Shown: positions 1 through 12,326 of the stretch, one piece after another | How positions within the stretch are numbered: position 1 is the first letter of the stretch | Layout of the letters: each line of letters opens with the position of its first letter | Source: CAZLKN01 sp964560135 | GTDB taxonomy: Bacteria; Actinomycetota; JAICYB01 | Direction: 5' to 3' | Assembly: GCA_964560135.1 (NCBI GenBank) | Contig: CAZLKN010000022.1 | Coordinates: 1-49,515, forward strand | Length of the DNA: 49,515 bases | The notes under the pieces: generated by a model | What the model was told of the DNA's origin: nothing | Seen by the model: the letters and a program-made list of their open reading frames with translations, nothing else | The model's database searches: none | Translations under genes and position numbers: made by a program

Positions 1-258
1 GCCGCAGCGCTCGCAGATGATGCCCTTGAACCGGACGCGCTTGTACTTGCCGCAGGCGCACTCCCAGTCCTTGGTGGGACCGAAGATGCGCTCGCAGAAC
101 AGGCCGTCCCGCTCGGGCTTGAGCGTGCGGTAGTTGATCGTTTCGGGCTTGCGGACCTCACCGTTGGACCACATGCGGATCTGCTCGGCCGTAGCCAGAC
201 CGATCCGAAGCTGGTCGAACTCGTTGACGTCCTGGACGCGCGTGGATGTCTCAGCCAT
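1..258 (-). CDS. rpoC: RNA polymerase subunit beta' (N-terminal fragment, cut by window edge)
   Basis: The first 86 codons of the beta' subunit, the largest catalytic subunit of RNA polymerase. The ATG is at 258 and the rest lies beyond the left edge. The fragment begins MAETSTRVQDVNEFDQLRIG and contains the N-terminal zinc-finger region: CACGKYK followed by CERCG gives the expected C-x-C...C-x2-C ligands. The conserved stretch around LKPERDGLFCERIFGP is also present. It starts 3 bp after the rpoB stop, with a good ribosome site (GGGAGGAA) inside the end of rpoB, so the two are co-transcribed and probably translationally coupled. Identification is very secure. Confidence 0.97.
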   Translation of the reverse strand, partial: MAETSTRVQDVNEFDQLRIGLATAEQIRMWSNGEVRKPETINYRTLKPERDGLFCERIFGPTKDWECACGKYKRVRFKGIICERCG

Positions 259-261
259 GTC

Positions 262-3200
262 TTACAGTTCCTCCCCACTGGCGCGTTCGGGCCGGGACAG
301 GTCGATGCCGAGCTCCTCCTGTACCCGGTAGTCCTCGTCGGATTCCTTCACCTCGATCTGCTGTCCCGTCGCCGAGAGCACCTCGACGTTCAGGCACAGC
401 GACTGCATCTCCTTGATCAGCACCTTGAAGGACTCGGGGATCCCCGGTTCGGGGATGTTCTCGCCCTTCACGACGGCCTCGTAGACCTTCACGCGACCGA
501 GGACGTCGTCGGATTTCACCGTGAGCAGCTCCTGGAGCGCGAAGGCGGCACCGTAGGCCTCGAGGGCCCAGACCTCCATCTCTCCGAACCGCTGACCTCC
601 GAACTGGGCCTTCCCGCCGAGCGGCTGCTGCGTGATCATCGAATACGGGCCGGTGGACCGGGCGTGGATCTTGTCATCCACCAGGTGGAGCAGCTTCAGG
701 ATGTAGATGTACCCGACGGTGATCGCCTGGTCGAAACGCTCACCGGTCCGCCCGTCGTACAGGAGCGCCCGGCCGTGCTCGTCCACGAGCCGCCGTCCGT
801 CTCCCTTCTTGGATCCGTTGCCGTTGAGACCGGGGTCGCGGGCGTTGGCCAGCAACTCCTTGATCTCGACCTCCCGTGCGCCGTCGAAGACGGGCGTGGC
901 GATCCGGATCGGGCCCTCGACGGACTTGTGGTCCGTCGGCCAGCCCATGGTCTTCATCCAGTCGGGCATCGCTGAAAAGTCCCAGCCGGTTCGCGCGACC
1001 CAGCCGAGATGGGTCTCGAGGACCTGCCCGAGGTTCATCCGCGACGGCACACCCAGCGGGTTCAGGATGATGTCCACGGGGGTGCCGTCCTCGAGGAACG
1101 GCATGTCCTCCATGGGCAGGATCTTCGAGATCACACCCTTGTTTCCGTGCCGGCCGGCGAGTTTGTCACCGGCGGAGATCTTCCGCTTCTGGGCCACATA
1201 GACCCGCACGAGCTGGTTCACGCCCGGCGGAAGCTCGTCGCTGGCGTCGCGGGTGAAGACCTTCACCGCGATCACGGTCCCCGACTCACCGTGGGGAACC
1301 TTGAGCGAGGTGTCACGTACGTCGCGCGCCTTCTCACCGAAGATCGCCCGGAGCAGCCGCTCCTCCGGCGTGAGCTCGGACTCGCCCTTCGGCGTGACCT
1401 TCCCCACGAGGATATCGCCGGGGTTGACCTCGGCCCCCACACGGATGATGCCCCGGTCGTCGAGGTCGCGCAGGAGCTCCTCGGACACGTTCGGGATGTC
1501 GCGGGTGATCTCCTCCGGGCCGAGCTTGGTGTCCCGCGCCTCGACCTCGTGCTCCTCGATGTGGATCGAGGTCAACAGGTCGTCGCGTACGAGCCGCTCG
1601 GAGAGGATGATCGCGTCCTCGTAGTTGTGGCCGCCCCAGGGCATGAACGCGACGAGCAGGTTGCGGCCGAGGGCGAGCTCGCCCTCGTCGGTGCAGGGCC
1701 CGTCGGCGATGATCTGGCCCTCGGACACCTTGTCGCCCTCGCCGACGATCGGGCGCTGGTTCACGCAGGTTCCCTGGTTGGAGCGGTCGAACTTGGACAT
1801 GTGGTAGGTGCGCTCCGACCCGTCGCGATGCCCGACGACGATGAAGTCGGCGCAGACCTCCTTGACGGTGCCGGCGCGCTCGCAGATCACCACATCGCCG
1901 CCGTCGCGGGCGGCCCGGTTCTCGATCCCCGTGCCGATCAGCGGCGCCTCCGCATTCACCAGCGGAACCGCCTGGCGCTGCATGTTCGAACCCATCAGGG
2001 CCCGGTTGGCGTCGTCGTGCTCCAGGAAGGGGATGAGCGCGGCGGCCACCGACACGATCTGCTTCGGCGAGATGTCCATGTAGTCGATCTTGTCCGGCTC
2101 GACGAAGACGATCTCGGCCTTCGACCGGCACAGGACGTGGTCGGCGGTGAACCGGCCCTTGTCGTCGATGATGGCGTTGGCCTGCGCGATGACGTACCGG
2201 TCCTCGCGGTCGGCCGTGAGGTAGTCGATCTGCTCGGTGACGCGCCCCTTCTCCACCTTGCGGTACGGGGTCTCGATGAACCCGTAGGGGTTGACCCTGG
2301 CGAAGGAGGACAGGGACCCGATCAGGCCGATGTTCGGACCCTCGGGCGTCTCGATCGGACACATCCGCCCGTAGTGCGAGGGGTGGACGTCGCGTACCTC
2401 GAAACCCGCACGCTCCCGCGATAGACCGCCCGGCCCCAGCGCCGACAAGCGACGCAGATGGGTCAGGCCCGCGAGGGGGTTGGTCTGGTCCATGAACTGG
2501 GACAGCTGGGAGGTCCCGAAGAACTCCTTGATCGCCGCGGTGAGTGGGCGGATGTTCACCAGAGACTGGGGCGTGATCGCCTCCGCGTCCTGCGTGGACA
2601 TGCGCTCCTTGATCACCCGCTCCATCCGGGCCAGCCCGATGCGGATCTGGTTGGCGATCAGCTCGCCGACCGAGCGCACCCGGCGGTTGCCGAAGTGGTC
2701 GATGTCGTCGATGTCGTTGTCGGGGTTGCCCTCGTGCAGAGCGATCAGGTAGCGGATCGCCGCGAAGAGGTCCTCCCGCGTCGCCACCGTGACGGCGTCG
2801 GGCAGATCGAGTCCGAGCTTGGCGTTGATCTTGTAGCGGCCGACCTTCGCCAGGTCGTAGCGCTTGGGGTTGAAGTACATGCCCTGGAGCAGTCCCGCCG
2901 CGGACTCGGCCGTGGGCGGCTCGCCCGGGCGCAGCTTGCGGTAGATGTCCATCAGCGCCTCACCCGGCGTGCGGATCTGGTCACGCTCGAGGGTCTCGCG
3001 CATGGTCTCGGCGCCGTCGAAGATCTCCAGGATCTCCTCGTTGGGGATCTCACGGTCGAGGCCGTCGCGGTCGACGTCCACCTCTCCGGTCTTGAGGTCG
3101 AAGGTGAAGGCGTGCAGCGCCCGGAGCAGCACCGTGGCGTTCTGGCGACGCTTCCGGTCGATCCGGACGCCGATGGTGTCCCGGCGGTCCATCTCGAACT

Positions 3201-3723
3201 CCAACCAGGCCCCACGGGAGGGGATCACCCGGCAGGACACCAGCTCGCGGTCGGAGGTCTTGTCGAGCGAGCGGTCGAAGTAGACACCCGGCGAACGGAC
3301 GAGCTGGGAAACGACCACCCGCTCGGTGCCGTTGATCACGAAGGTGCCCTTGTCGGTCATCATCGGGAAGTCCCCCATGAAGACCGTCTGTTCCTTGATC
3401 TCGCCGGTGGTCTTGTTGACGAACCGGGCCTTCACGAAGAGGGGCGCGGCGAAGGTGATGTCCTTCTCGCGGCATTCCTCCACGTCGTGCTTTGGATCCT
3501 CGAACCAGTGTTCGGCGAACTCGAGTGCCAGGTTCCCGGTGAAGTCCTCGATGGGAGACACGTCACGGAAGGCGTCACGAAGGCCCTCCCCGAGGAACAC
3601 CCGGAACGAATCATTCTGGATCCCGATCAGATCTGGCAGATCGAGGATGTCGGTGATCTTCTGGAACGAGATCCGGCCGTTACCGAGCCGAGGCTGTACG
3701 GACGCCTCCGCCAAGAGTCTCAC
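262..3723 (-). CDS. rpoB: RNA polymerase subunit beta
   Basis: Full-length beta subunit of RNA polymerase, 1,153 residues, normal for actinobacteria. The rifampicin-binding cluster is readable (SQLSQFMDQ, then THLRRLSALGPGG), as are the GPNIGLIGSL and C-terminal GKAQFGGQRFGEMEVWALEAYGA motifs (shortened here only by description). The classic resistance positions Asp516, His526 and Ser531 (E. coli numbering) are wild type. The longest start is GTG at 3723, but AAGGGAG directly abuts it; the same site lies 8 bp before an in-frame TTG at 3714, which may be the true start. Two strong promoters lie upstream at 3810-3838 and 3874-3902. The usual upstream neighbours rplJ and rplL are absent; a lipoprotein gene and the eno/ftsB block precede it instead. 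Confidence 0.98.
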   Translation of the reverse strand: MRLLAEASVQPRLGNGRISFQKITDILDLPDLIGIQNDSFRVFLGEGLRDAFRDVSPIEDFTGNLALEFAEHWFEDPKHDVEECREKDITFAAPLFVKARFVNKTTGEIKEQTVFMGDFPMMTDKGTFVINGTERVVVSQLVRSPGVYFDRSLDKTSDRELVSCRVIPSRGAWLEFEMDRRDTIGVRIDRKRRQNATVLLRALHAFTFDLKTGEVDVDRDGLDREIPNEEILEIFDGAETMRETLERDQIRTPGEALMDIYRKLRPGEPPTAESAAGLLQGMYFNPKRYDLAKVGRYKINAKLGLDLPDAVTVATREDLFAAIRYLIALHEGNPDNDIDDIDHFGNRRVRSVGELIANQIRIGLARMERVIKERMSTQDAEAITPQSLVNIRPLTAAIKEFFGTSQLSQFMDQTNPLAGLTHLRRLSALGPGGLSRERAGFEVRDVHPSHYGRMCPIETPEGPNIGLIGSLSSFARVNPYGFIETPYRKVEKGRVTEQIDYLTADREDRYVIAQANAIIDDKGRFTADHVLCRSKAEIVFVEPDKIDYMDISPKQIVSVAAALIPFLEHDDANRALMGSNMQRQAVPLVNAEAPLIGTGIENRAARDGGDVVICERAGTVKEVCADFIVVGHRDGSERTYHMSKFDRSNQGTCVNQRPIVGEGDKVSEGQIIADGPCTDEGELALGRNLLVAFMPWGGHNYEDAIILSERLVRDDLLTSIHIEEHEVEARDTKLGPEEITRDIPNVSEELLRDLDDRGIIRVGAEVNPGDILVGKVTPKGESELTPEERLLRAIFGEKARDVRDTSLKVPHGESGTVIAVKVFTRDASDELPPGVNQLVRVYVAQKRKISAGDKLAGRHGNKGVISKILPMEDMPFLEDGTPVDIILNPLGVPSRMNLGQVLETHLGWVARTGWDFSAMPDWMKTMGWPTDHKSVEGPIRIATPVFDGAREVEIKELLANARDPGLNGNGSKKGDGRRLVDEHGRALLYDGRTGERFDQAITVGYIYILKLLHLVDDKIHARSTGPYSMITQQPLGGKAQFGGQRFGEMEVWALEAYGAAFALQELLTVKSDDVLGRVKVYEAVVKGENIPEPGIPESFKVLIKEMQSLCLNVEVLSATGQQIEVKESDEDYRVQEELGIDLSRPERASGEEL

Positions 3724-3809
3724 TCCCTTCGTGGGTTACTTTCCCTCAACGCTGCGGGGCACGCAGGGGTCACCGAACGGAGTAACGGGCCTGGGCATGC
3801 CGAATGGCC

Positions 3810-3838
3810 AGTATAGCCACCAGCTATACCGGCGTCAA
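3810..3838 (-). promoter_or_regulatory. rpoB proximal promoter
   Basis: Reading the minus strand, TTGACG (3833-3838) is followed by a 17-bp spacer and TATACT (3810-3815). This matches the housekeeping sigma-A consensus at five of six positions in each hexamer with ideal spacing. Transcription would begin near 3803, leaving a leader of about 80 nt before rpoB. Confidence 0.75.
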
Positions 3839-3873
3839 CGCGATGGAACGTTTTGAGAACACGTGATGCCAAC

Positions 3874-3902
3874 TAGATACACCGGCCCGGGTCGCACGTC
3901 AA
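3874..3902 (-). promoter_or_regulatory. rpoB distal promoter
   Basis: A second minus-strand promoter 64 bp upstream of the first: TTGACG (3897-3902), a 17-bp spacer, and TATCTA (3874-3879). It begins about 15 bp beyond the stop codon of the upstream lipoprotein gene, so the whole intergenic region is given to driving rpoBC. The identical -35 and spacer length make a tandem arrangement likely. Confidence 0.65.
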
Positions 3903-3917
3903 GGGATGGTCTGCGGA

Positions 3918-4571
3918 TCACTCTTCCACCTGAAGGCTGAACAACCAGCAGATCGGCTGGCCGTGGCCGTACCAGGTGGCGCACAGATCCATGCTCCAGG
4001 TGCCCGGATCCAGTTCGATCACCAGCTCCGTCTCCAGCGCCGCGTCGATCCCCTGTGCGGGGTAGCCGGCTCGCTGACCCTGGAAGGGACGGATCGACTC
4101 CTCGTCGGGTGTCCGGTCGGCGTCGAGGACCAGGAGCACCGCCTCCCCGCGGCGGACGGGCAGGGCGGAGGCCTGGCTCGGCGTCGGGTGATCGTGACAC
4201 TCGGCGCCGCCACCGTGTTGTGCCGTCCAGCAGAACGAGCTCGGGGCCCCCGTCTGGGTGCCGGTGTCCGAACGGATCGACGCTCCCCGCGGCGGGGGGA
4301 ACGGTGTCGGGCTGGGGCGGGGCTCGGGTGTGGGCGTCACCGGAGGCGGTGTCGGGACCGGACTGGGGGTGATCCCGGGGTCGAGGGACCGCACGATCCC
4401 CCCCTGCCGGCGGGCAACGTCCGGCGGATCGAGCTCCACCACAGCCTGCCGGCCCTGGGAGCCCGGCCCGCCGCAGGCGGCGAGGAGGAGAATCAGGCAG
4501 GCGGACACCCGGAGGCACGCAGCCGCAGCGAGCTTCCTGGTGGGTCGGAGAGTCCTGGTCGGGCCGGTCAC
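3918..4571 (-). CDS. Putative proline-rich lipoprotein of unknown function
   Basis: A 217-residue predicted lipoprotein. A basic N-terminus and hydrophobic stretch end in LLAAC near residue 33, a good lipobox for lipidation and anchoring outside the membrane. Residues of about 65-95 form a proline/threonine-rich linker, followed by a small domain with four cysteines (FCW, ECHDH, DLCATW, ICWLF) that could form two disulfides. I do not recognise the family. It is the last gene of the eno/ftsB strand before the rpoB promoters and lies 47 bp after ftsB. An overlapping frame of similar length on the same strand lacks any signal or motif, so this frame was chosen. Confidence 0.75.
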   Translation of the reverse strand: MTGPTRTLRPTRKLAAAACLRVSACLILLLAACGGPGSQGRQAVVELDPPDVARRQGGIVRSLDPGITPSPVPTPPPVTPTPEPRPSPTPFPPPRGASIRSDTGTQTGAPSSFCWTAQHGGGAECHDHPTPSQASALPVRRGEAVLLVLDADRTPDEESIRPFQGQRAGYPAQGIDAALETELVIELDPGTWSMDLCATWYGHGQPICWLFSLQVEE

Positions 4572-4618
4572 CGCAACGGAGTGTACGGCTTGGCCCCCGC
4601 CCTGTCAGGCAGAGAAGG

Positions 4619-5032
4619 CTACCCTCCGCCCCCGCGCACGAGACGGACCAGCCCCGCCCACCAGCGCGCCAGGATCCCGGGCTCCGGATCGGCTGCCTCA
4701 GGATCGGGGGCGGGTGTCGGTTCGGTCCCCGGGACGAACAGGTACGCCTGTTCGCCGGGCCGCACCATGCCCAGCCGTTCCCTGGCCAGCAGCTCGAGCT
4801 CCTCGGGGTCCTGGAGCCGTTCGGCCTCGGCGGCCTGCCGGTCGTTCTCGGTCTCCAGCGCCGCGAGCCGGGCCTCGAGGCGACCGATCTGCGTTCGCTG
4901 GTCGATGACCTGCCGAGCGGGGAAGAAGACCAGGAAGCCGGCGATCAACAGGCCGACGGCCAGCAGGATCCGGCGCTGGCCCACGGGCGTTCCGACGGCC
5001 TCTTCGGAAAGGGGACGGGTCGCCGTCTTCAT
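4619..5032 (-). CDS. ftsB: Septum formation initiator, FtsB/DivIC family
   Basis: A 137-residue bitopic cell-division protein. FtsB/DivIC bridges FtsL and FtsQ in the divisome and helps activate septal peptidoglycan synthesis. One transmembrane segment (about residues 22-40) follows a short cytoplasmic N-terminus. A leucine-zipper-like coiled coil comes next (IGRLEARLAALETENDR), then the family motif ARERLGMVRPGEQAY at about 80-95 and a Pro/Glu-rich tail. The ATG at 5032 overlaps the eno stop as ATGA, so translation is probably coupled. A longer reading of the frame would run deep into eno and was rejected. Synteny eno-ftsB is standard in actinobacteria. Confidence 0.9.
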   Translation of the reverse strand: MKTATRPLSEEAVGTPVGQRRILLAVGLLIAGFLVFFPARQVIDQRTQIGRLEARLAALETENDRQAAEAERLQDPEELELLARERLGMVRPGEQAYLFVPGTEPTPAPDPEAADPEPGILARWWAGLVRLVRGGGG

Positions 5033-6339
5033 CCGGATACCCCCCCTCGGGCGGAGGACCCCCGGGGTAGCACGTCCCAGCCCCCGTAGCGGGCGCCGGA
5101 GCCGAGCTCCTCCTCGATCCGTAGGAGCTCGTTGTACTTCGCTGTGCGTTCCCCGCGGGCCGGCGCACCGGTCTTGATCTGGCCCACACCGGTGCCGACC
5201 GCGAGATGGGCGATGGTGACGTCCTCGGTCTCGCCGGACCGGTGCGACAGCATGGCCGTCCACCCGGCCCTCGCGGCCAGCGAGACGGTCTCCAGGGTCG
5301 ATGTGAGGGTGCCGATCTGGTTGGGCTTGACCAGGACCGCATTGCAGGCCCGGTCATCGATCGCCCGCCGGAGGCGATCGGGGTTGGTGACCAGCAGGTC
5401 GTCGCCGACGAGCTGGACGCGTCCGCCGAGCTCGGCCGTCAACGCCTGCCAACCGTCCCAGTCCTCCTCGTCACAGCCGTCCTCGATGGACACGATCGGA
5501 TAGGCGTCGACGAGTTGGCGGAGCAGCCCGGCCATCTCCTTCCCGGACAGCACCCTGCCCTCGATGTGGTACCCGTCGGGGCCGTGGAGCTCGGTGGCGG
5601 CCACGTCCAGGGCCACGGCCACCTCACCGCCCGGCCGGTACCCGGCGGCATCGATCGCCTCGACGACGAGGTCGAGCGCTGCGCGGGTCGAGTCCAGATC
5701 CGGAGCGATGCCGCCCTCGTCCCCCACATTGGTGTTCAGGCCGCGATCGCGGGCGATGCGCTTCAGGGCCGCGTAGACCTCGGCCCCCGCCCGCAGGGCT
5801 TCCGCGAAGGACGGGAGCCCCAGGGGAGCGACCATGAACTCCTGCACGTCCACCGCATTGTCGGCGTGGGCACCACCGTTGAGCACGTTGAAGAAGGGGA
5901 CGGGCAGGACGCCGGAGGATGGGCCTCCGAGGTACCGGTGCAGCCCGATACCGAGATGGTCGGCGGCGGCCCAGGCCGCAGCCAGGGAGGTCCCGAGCAC
6001 GGCGTTGGCCCCGACCTCTGAGAGGGTGGGGGTGCCGTCGAAGAGCCTCAGCGCCTCGTCGAGACCCCGCTGGTCCAGCGCGTCGCGGCCGATGATCTCG
6101 GGAGCCAGGCGTTCCCGGACGGCGGTGACCGCCCGCTGGACACCCTTGCCGCCGTACCGTTCGTCACCGTCCCGGAGCTCGTGGGCCTCGAGCGCGCCGG
6201 TGGATGCCCCCGACGGCACGATGGCCCGTCCGCGGCCGCCCGACAGCAGACCGATCTCGACCTCGACGGTCGGATTCCCGCGGGAGTCCAGGACCTCGCG
6301 GGCCCAGACGCTGTCGATCGAGGTAGGGGGCACGTTCAC
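5029..6339 (-). CDS. eno: Enolase (phosphopyruvate hydratase)
   Basis: Converts 2-phosphoglycerate to phosphoenolpyruvate in glycolysis, in the cytoplasm; also a degradosome partner in some bacteria. The protein has 436 residues, the usual length. Visible motifs are VLDSRGNPTVEVE at the N-terminus, GASTG in the mobile loop, the Mg-binding acids in VALDVAATE, SIEDGCDEEDW and LVGDDLLVTN, the catalytic-lysine segment VLVKPNQIGT, and the signature SHRSGETED. The GTG at 6339 overlaps the mazG TGA as GTGA and has AGAGGAA a few bases upstream; the frame stays open far upstream but only through mazG in the wrong frame. Downstream it overlaps ftsB by 4 bp. Confidence 0.97.
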   Translation of the reverse strand: MNVPPTSIDSVWAREVLDSRGNPTVEVEIGLLSGGRGRAIVPSGASTGALEAHELRDGDERYGGKGVQRAVTAVRERLAPEIIGRDALDQRGLDEALRLFDGTPTLSEVGANAVLGTSLAAAWAAADHLGIGLHRYLGGPSSGVLPVPFFNVLNGGAHADNAVDVQEFMVAPLGLPSFAEALRAGAEVYAALKRIARDRGLNTNVGDEGGIAPDLDSTRAALDLVVEAIDAAGYRPGGEVAVALDVAATELHGPDGYHIEGRVLSGKEMAGLLRQLVDAYPIVSIEDGCDEEDWDGWQALTAELGGRVQLVGDDLLVTNPDRLRRAIDDRACNAVLVKPNQIGTLTSTLETVSLAARAGWTAMLSHRSGETEDVTIAHLAVGTGVGQIKTGAPARGERTAKYNELLRIEEELGSGARYGGWDVLPRGSSARGGVSG

Positions 6340-7181
6340 GCTTCCTCTCCGTCCTTCGCTCGGCTCCAGTATCCCGACCACTCCTCCGGGGACAAGGATT
6401 CGAGCTCCCCACCGGCCATGGCCTCCATCGCTTCGAAGCGCCGCTGGAAGACGTCGACCTGCCGCCGGAGGGCACTTTCGGGCTCGACCCCCAGCCGTCG
6501 ACCGAGCGAGGCGACGGCGAAGAGCAGGTCGCCGAACTCCGCCTCCACCCGCGCGGGATCGGGGGTCTCGGCCTCGAGCTCCCGCCGGAGCTCGTCGAGC
6601 TCCTCGGCCACGTCGGCGATCCGTGCGGCGTCGTCGGGCCAGTCGAACCCGACCTGGGCCGCCCGCCGGGACACCTTCGCCGCCCGCGCGAGTGCCGGCA
6701 TCGCCCGCGGGATGCCCTCCATCACGCCGCGGCCCTTCTCGGCGCGCTTGATCCGCTCCCAGTTGGCGAGCACCTGGTCGGCCCCCTCCACCACGTCCTG
6801 GCCGAAGACGTGCGGATGGCGGCGGACGAGCTTGGCGCGCAGCTCCTCGAGCACGTCGGCGACCGTGAATGCCTCCTCCTCCCAGGCGAGCTGGGCGTGG
6901 AAGACGACCTGCAGGACGAGATCCCCGAGCTCCTCGCGCAGCGAGGACAGGTCGCCGGAATCGATCGCCTCGAGCACCTCGTAGGTCTCCTCGAGGAGGT
7001 GCCGGGCAAGGCTCGCGTGGGTCTGCTCCTGGTCCCAGGGACACCCGGTCGGCGAGCGGAGTTTCGCCATGACGGCGACGAGGCGCCGGAACGCGGGGGC
7101 CGAGGGCTCGACGATCTCCGCCATCGCGGCGGGGGTGAGATCGAGGTCCTCGGGCTCGGGAAGCTGTGCGTCGTTGGTCAT
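6336..7181 (-). CDS. mazG: Nucleoside triphosphate pyrophosphohydrolase MazG
   Basis: Hydrolyses aberrant or excess NTPs to NMP and pyrophosphate, a housecleaning role in the cytoplasm. The 281-residue protein has two MazG domains. The N-terminal one shows CPWDQEQTHASLARHLLEE (cut: the CPWD-x-EQTH motif), then EETYEVLEAID and LREELGDLVLQ, which supply the acidic metal-binding helix pair. The second carries KVSRRAAQVGFDWPD and EAEFGDLLFAVASL. Start chosen at ATG 7181, giving MTNDAQL; the frame is open further upstream but into the next gene's end. It sits between mfd/ppiC and eno, the usual actinobacterial order, and its stop overlaps the eno start. Confidence 0.93.
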   Translation of the reverse strand: MTNDAQLPEPEDLDLTPAAMAEIVEPSAPAFRRLVAVMAKLRSPTGCPWDQEQTHASLARHLLEETYEVLEAIDSGDLSSLREELGDLVLQVVFHAQLAWEEEAFTVADVLEELRAKLVRRHPHVFGQDVVEGADQVLANWERIKRAEKGRGVMEGIPRAMPALARAAKVSRRAAQVGFDWPDDAARIADVAEELDELRRELEAETPDPARVEAEFGDLLFAVASLGRRLGVEPESALRRQVDVFQRRFEAMEAMAGGELESLSPEEWSGYWSRAKDGEEA

Positions 7182-7210
7182 GCCGCCGATAATCGCATCG
7201 GAGGCACCGA

Positions 7211-8175
7211 CTAATCGGGAAGGTCGTCCGGGGCGCCGACGACCTGCATCGCGTCGGGGTCGAAGACGCCGTATTTCGGGTTCACGACGATCTGCGCCCG
7301 CTGGAGTTGTTCCACCAGCCACACTCCGTACTCCTGCTCCCTGTCCTGGCGCAGCAGCTCGTCGGCGATCTGGTCGCGGACCTCCTCCATCGGGCGGGGG
7401 CGGCGCTCGAGGAGCTGGAAGACCTCGAAGCCCCCCTGGCCCTGCCGGGGGCCGGCCAGCCCGCCCTCGGGGACGCGTTCGAGCTCGGCCAGAAGCTCAC
7501 CGTCCAGCGCACCCGTGGCCACCCAGCCCAGGTCGCCTCCGTTCTCGGCAGCTTGGTCGATGGACCGTTCGCGGGCGAGCTCGGGGAAGTCGGCATCTCC
7601 GGCCACGTCGTTCATGAACGCCTCCGCCTCCTCACCCGTGGGAAGCGTCGCCACGCGCAACCGGAGCTCCTCGAAGGCGCCGATGTTGCTCTCGTAGAAC
7701 TCTCGGATCTGCTCGTCGGCTACGTCGAGGTCCGCGGTGACCGCGCGCATGAGCTCGGTCTCGCGGAGCTGGCGCTCCGCCAGAAGGCGCACACGCTCCA
7801 TGTCGATGTTGTTCTCCTCCATCAGCTGCTGGAAGGGCTCCTCGCCGCCCACCTCCCGGATGTAGGACTGGACGAGCTCGTCGATCTGGGGCTCGGTAAC
7901 CTCGACCCCCATCTCTTCGGCCTGCTGGCGCGCCACCGCCTGGCGGATCAGGGCCGTGAGGATGTTGCGGCGCTGTTCACCGCGGAACTCGTCGCCCTGA
8001 CGGCGGACGAGTTCGCGGAAATTGGGATCGGCGCGGACGGCGTCCAGCTCCTCCTCCACCTCCGACTCGGCGATCTTCAGCCCGTTCACCGTGGCGGCGG
8101 CGGGAGCGAGCGTCGCGCAGGAGGATGCGGCCACCATGACCGCGAGCAGTACGGGGAGGAGCTTGCGGAGATCCA

Positions 8176-8176
<1 letters not shown>
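7211..8176 (-). CDS. SurA/PpiC-type peptidyl-prolyl isomerase, exported
   Basis: A 321-residue predicted extracytoplasmic foldase. Residues 1-20 form a signal peptide ending near AASSC, a possible though imperfect lipobox. A SurA N-terminal-like helical region follows (VNGLKIAESEVEEEL through RQLRETELMRAV). A parvulin domain then spans roughly 155-270, recognisable from FPELARERSIDQAAENGGDLGW and the closing GGFEVFQLLERR. The C-terminal helix resembles the SurA chaperone tail. The ATG at 8176 overlaps the mfd stop by one base (TGATG); a TTG one codon upstream is the alternative. Its position between mfd and mazG matches the PpiC gene found there in several actinobacteria. Confidence 0.85.
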
Positions 8177-11616
<3,440 letters not shown>

Positions 11617-11717
11617 CGGAACAGCACTCCTCGCATCGGTATACGCCAGGGCCGGGATCCGTGCGTCCCGGGCCTCGGGCCCTCGATGCTACTCCCGACG
11701 CGTGCGGGTGGCGCGCC

Positions 11718-12314
11718 TCAGCGGGTCGCGTGCAGCACGTTCTGCGCGGCGTCCAGACCGTCGCGTACCAGCACCGACAGCCCCTCGATCCCGCGGCCGA
11801 CCGCCGCGTCGATGGCGTCGCGCTCCTCGGGCGAGAACCGGTCGAGGACGTGGTCGCGCGGGTCGACACCCACCTCCGGGCGTCCGATGCCGATCCGCAG
11901 CCGCAGGAAGTCCTTGGACCGCAGGGACGCGCAGATCGACTCGAGACCACGATGTCCCGCGGTGCCCCCGCCGGCCTTGAGGCGAACCCGTCCGAGCGGG
12001 AGGTCCAGCTCGTCGTAGCAGACCACCAGGCCGTCGCCGCGGGCGTTCTGCTTGCGGGCCAGCTTCCCGACCGGGGGCCCGGAGACGTTCATGAACGTCG
12101 TGGGAACCCCGAGGACGACACCGCGACCCTCGAAGCTGGCGTCGGCGACGCGGATCTGCCCACGCCGCTTCAGCTGCACACCGAGGCGGGATGCGAGCTC
12201 CTCGACGAGCATGGCGCCCACATTGTGCCGGGTCCGGGCGTACGCAGGGCCGGGGTTGCCCAGCCCGACGATGACCATGGAAGCCCGGGGAGCGCGACGG
12301 CGACCGAACACCAC
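11718..12314 (-). CDS. pth: Peptidyl-tRNA hydrolase
   Basis: Releases peptides from prematurely dropped peptidyl-tRNA so tRNAs can be recycled. The protein has 198 residues, the normal size. It shows IVGLGNPGPAY, the catalytic histidine in TRHNVGA, the FMNVSG asparagine, and YDELDLP with the active-site aspartate. The lid motif reads GTAGHRGLESI: the histidine is kept but the asparagine that follows in E. coli (Asn114) is arginine here. The chosen GTG at 12314 lies 12 bp after rplY; an internal ATG at 12278 gives the shorter form beginning MVIVGLG and is equally plausible because neither has a clear ribosome site. rplY-pth pairing is conserved. Confidence 0.94.
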   Translation of the reverse strand: MVFGRRRAPRASMVIVGLGNPGPAYARTRHNVGAMLVEELASRLGVQLKRRGQIRVADASFEGRGVVLGVPTTFMNVSGPPVGKLARKQNARGDGLVVCYDELDLPLGRVRLKAGGGTAGHRGLESICASLRSKDFLRLRIGIGRPEVGVDPRDHVLDRFSPEERDAIDAAVGRGIEGLSVLVRDGLDAAQNVLHATR

Positions 12315-12326
12315 GGCCCGGGGGCG

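Noticed and set aside
1009..2424. Long open frames on the plus strand opposite rpoB, and similar ones opposite mfd (8332-11313), rpfB-like and metG genes
   Set aside because: They are antisense shadows of high-GC genes with third-position GC bias. The translations are rich in Arg, Gly, His and Val, and show no motifs or ribosome sites.
5029..7044. A 671-codon reading of the eno frame
   Set aside because: Only the part from GTG 6339 matches enolase. The upstream part overlaps mazG out of frame and has no family features.
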